From positions 1-44,254 of the forward strand of contig JAUHYU010000037.1 in assembly GCA_030426345.1 (NCBI GenBank): a stretch of DNA of 44,254 nt, written 5' to 3'. Source of the DNA: Bacteroidia bacterium (GTDB lineage: Bacteria > Bacteroidota > Bacteroidia > Cytophagales > Cyclobacteriaceae). Positions 42,023-44,254 of the stretch are shown here, piece after piece. The translations under genes and the position numbers were made by a program. How positions within the stretch are numbered: the first letter of the stretch is position 1; the number at the start of each line of letters is the position of its first letter. The notes below the pieces were generated by a model. The model was not told the origin of the DNA. It did not search any database and worked only from the letters and a program-made list of their open reading frames with translations.

Positions 42023-44112
42023 AGAACAACGAAAAGATATCCCCTCCAGAGGCAGACAAGATTCCAAAAGCCTTAAAATCCCATGGCGACGAGCGGATTG
42101 ATAATTACTACTGGATGCGGCTGAGCGACGAACAGAAAAGCGCGAAAGATCCAGATGAGCAAACTAAAAAAGTGATGGATTATCTCAATGCGGAAAATAA
42201 TTATTTGGATGCAAAATTGGGACATACGAAAGCTTTTCAGGAAAATCTGTTCGAAGAGATCAAAGGCCGGATAAAGCAGCAAGATGAAAGCGTTCCTTAT
42301 TTCAAAAATGGATATTGGTATTATACCCGGTTTGAAACCGGGCAGGAATATCCGATTTATTGCAGGAAGGAAAAATCCATGGATTCTGAAGAGATTATTT
42401 TAATGGATGTCAATAAAATGGCAGAAGGGTTTGATTATTATCAGATTGGCGGAATGAGTGTGAGTCCGGATAACAAGTGGCTGGCGTATGGTGAAGATAC
42501 TTTGAGTAGGAGAATTTATACTATAAGGTTCAAGAATCTGGAAACTGGGGAAACGCTCAAGGAAAGCATTCCTAATTCAGAAGGTAGCGCAGCTTGGGCC
42601 AATGACAACAGGACAGTTTTCTATACCGCCAAGAATCAAGTTACCTTGCTTTCAGAAAAAATAAAAAGGCATAGTATTGGCTCACCAGCCACAGAAGACG
42701 TAGTGGTATATTACGAAAAGGATTCCTCGTTTTACAATGGAGTGTACCGGTCCAAGTCAGGGAAGTATATTCTCATTTATAACAGTAGCACGCTTGTGTC
42801 GGATTATCACATACTGAGGACTGATAATCCATATGGGAAATTTGAGCAATTTACTCCACGTGAAAAGGACATGCTATATTCCATCGATCATTTTGAAGAT
42901 AAATTTTACGTTACCACGAATTGGGATGCAAAAAATTTCCGACTGATGGAAACACCTGAAAAGGCAACAGCAAAGGGCAATTGGAAGGAAGTAATTGCGC
43001 ATCGACCAGAGGTGCTTCTAGAAGGGGTTGAAGTGTTCAGTGATTTTATGGTCGTTGAGGAGCGGAAATCAGGATTAACCAATTTGCGGATTATCAATCA
43101 GAAATCAGGGCAGGAGCATTACATGGGTTTTGCTGAACCTGCCTACATGGCTTATATTTCCATCAACCCGGAATTTGGAAGTGAATGGTTGCGATTTGGC
43201 TATTCTTCTTTGACCACGCCAAGCTCGACCTTTGATTATAATATGGTCACCAAGCAGAAAGTGCTTAAAAAGCAGCAAGAAGTGGTCGGAGGCCATGATC
43301 CAAAAGCATATGTAACAGAAAGGTTATATGCAATCTCAAGAGATGGTGTAGAAGTACCGATTTCCATAGTTTATAAAAAAGGATTTGTAAAGGATGGGTC
43401 TAAGCCCCTTTTGTTGTATGGTTATGGTTCCTATGGCTCTACGATTGATCCATATTTTAGCTCAGTTAGGTTAAGTTTGTTGGATCGCGGATTTGCTTTT
43501 GCGATAGCCCATATTCGTGGCGGGCAGATGCTGGGCAGACAGTGGTACGAAGATGGAAAGTTGCTGAAAAAGAAAAACAGTTTCTTCGATTTTATCGATT
43601 GTGCGAAATTTTTAATTGATAAAAAATACACTTCTCCGTCTCATATTTATGCTCAAGGAGGGAGTGCCGGTGGATTGCTGATGGGTGCGGTATTAAATAT
43701 TGAGCCAACCCTTTTTCATGGGATTGTTGCGGCGGTTCCGTTTGTTGATGTGATCAATACCATGTCTGATCCAACCATTCCACTAACTACAAACGAGTAT
43801 GATGAGTGGGGAAACCCGGAGGATAAGGAATATTATGATTATATGTTATCTTATTCTCCATATGATAATGTGGAGGAGAAGAACCATACTAATTTGCTAG
43901 TCACAACTGGTTTGTTTGATTCGCAAGTGCAATATTGGGAACCGGCCAAATGGGTGGCGAAACTGAGAGAATTTAAAATAGATGGTAACCTGTTACTACT
44001 TCACACCAATATGGAGGCAGGACATGGAGGGGCATCTGGCCGCTTCAAGCAGTATCGGGAATATGCACTGGAGTACGCTTTTCTCATGGATTTGGAAGGC
44101 ATTTCGGAGTAG
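42019..44112 (+). CDS. Prolyl oligopeptidase family (S9A) / oligopeptidase B-like peptidase
   Basis: 697 residues from ATG at 42019; a TTG three codons earlier is less likely. These enzymes cut short peptides after Pro or basic residues. The N-terminal cap and seven-bladed propeller span about residues 10-420 (IPKALKSHGDERIDNYYWMR, DESVPYFKNGYWYYTRFE). The alpha/beta-hydrolase domain then has LLLYGYGSYGSTIDPYFSS, AIAHIRGGQMLGRQWYEDGK, the nucleophile AQGGSAGGLLMGAVL (Ser about 549), TTGLFDSQVQYWEPAKW with Asp, and EAGHGGASGRFKQY with the catalytic His. The RGG and GGASGR wording fits oligopeptidase B (PtrB). As annotated it lacks a signal peptide, but one lies out of frame directly upstream. 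Confidence 0.93.
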   Translation: MKNNEKISPPEADKIPKALKSHGDERIDNYYWMRLSDEQKSAKDPDEQTKKVMDYLNAENNYLDAKLGHTKAFQENLFEEIKGRIKQQDESVPYFKNGYWYYTRFETGQEYPIYCRKEKSMDSEEIILMDVNKMAEGFDYYQIGGMSVSPDNKWLAYGEDTLSRRIYTIRFKNLETGETLKESIPNSEGSAAWANDNRTVFYTAKNQVTLLSEKIKRHSIGSPATEDVVVYYEKDSSFYNGVYRSKSGKYILIYNSSTLVSDYHILRTDNPYGKFEQFTPREKDMLYSIDHFEDKFYVTTNWDAKNFRLMETPEKATAKGNWKEVIAHRPEVLLEGVEVFSDFMVVEERKSGLTNLRIINQKSGQEHYMGFAEPAYMAYISINPEFGSEWLRFGYSSLTTPSSTFDYNMVTKQKVLKKQQEVVGGHDPKAYVTERLYAISRDGVEVPISIVYKKGFVKDGSKPLLLYGYGSYGSTIDPYFSSVRLSLLDRGFAFAIAHIRGGQMLGRQWYEDGKLLKKKNSFFDFIDCAKFLIDKKYTSPSHIYAQGGSAGGLLMGAVLNIEPTLFHGIVAAVPFVDVINTMSDPTIPLTTNEYDEWGNPEDKEYYDYMLSYSPYDNVEEKNHTNLLVTTGLFDSQVQYWEPAKWVAKLREFKIDGNLLLLHTNMEAGHGGASGRFKQYREYALEYAFLMDLEGISE

Positions 44113-44161
44113 CCCAATTAATAATTTTATAGTATGTATATAAAACCCTTAAAGAATAGAT

Positions 44162-44254
44162 ATGAAAAAACAACTTTTAATACTTGGAATAATTATGATC
44201 AGTTTCATGGATAATCAAAGCATTTTAGCTCAGCAACAATGCCTTGTGATCGCA
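44162..44254 (+). CDS. Start of a secreted protein, cut by the window edge
   Basis: Thirty-one codons begin with ATG at 44162 and stay open to the edge. The sequence MKKQLLILGIIMISFMDNQS then ILAQQQ is a Sec signal peptide with a likely cleavage at LAQ. The mature protein is not in view, so no function can be given. It starts 49 bases after the oligopeptidase stop. Confidence 0.6.
   Translation, partial: MKKQLLILGIIMISFMDNQSILAQQQCLVIA

Overview
The window is a chromosomal segment of a member of the Bacteroidota, most likely a marine-type Cytophagales. Five things point there. Genes are A+T-rich. Three or more secreted proteins carry Por-secretion (type IX, T9SS) C-terminal sorting domains. 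Promoters fit the Bacteroidota consensus TTG-N19/20-TAnnTTTG. The DnaG primase is of the form whose zinc ligands are replaced. The tRNA genes lack an encoded CCA. I see no mobile element, prophage, CRISPR array or rRNA.

Layout. 1-6.9 kb, minus strand: the 5' part of a large secreted Ig-like protein, then rpsA (S1) with a structured leader, a small conserved-looking ORF and dnaG. 7.0-15.8 kb, plus strand: mrp (apbC-type P-loop ATPase) with a NifU-like Fe-S scaffold, a secreted M43 metalloprotease, ddl, a membrane PASTA protein, a T9SS cargo protein and fabH. 15.8-18.8 kb, minus strand: a D-2-hydroxyacid dehydrogenase, an unusual TonB-C/TPR protein and a 55-residue lipoprotein too short for usual ORF cut-offs. 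19.1-26.8 kb, plus strand: an outer-membrane barrel, a catalytically degenerate beta-lactamase-like lipoprotein, then a probable operon (DUF4136 lipoprotein, two-TM protein, LolD/MacB-like ATPase, FtsX-like permease, His-rich ZnuA-like lipoprotein) and a small T9SS cargo. 26.8-28.2 kb, minus strand: mtaB. 28.4-31.9 kb: a secreted hypothetical, tRNA-Val and an AsmA-like protein. 31.9-34.6 kb: an envelope cluster of hldD (minus) diverging from queD/PTPS and lpxB (plus). 34.7-38.7 kb, minus strand: a Planctomycete-type DUF1501 / PSCyt1-DUF1549-DUF1553 pair. 39-44.25 kb: tRNA-Asp, accA, an MBL-fold hydrolase, a patatin, a prolyl oligopeptidase whose lipoprotein signal peptide lies in another frame just upstream, and the start of another secreted protein.

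Most genes are housekeeping (translation, replication priming, Fe-S assembly, peptidoglycan, fatty acid and LPS synthesis). Two observations stand out. First, a 10-bp word, AAAATCCATG, occurs at 13 places where I would expect far less than one; it occurs in several reading frames inside genes and also between genes, and looks like a dispersed genome-wide signal. Second, the 20.8-26.0 kb operon pairs an FtsX/MacB-type ABC transporter with a ZnuA-type zinc-binding lipoprotein and an uncharacterised two-TM protein, a candidate non-ZnuB metal system. Other points of interest are a structured rpsA leader, a primase without zinc ligands, a beta-lactamase-fold pseudoenzyme, and the signal-peptide/peptidase split.
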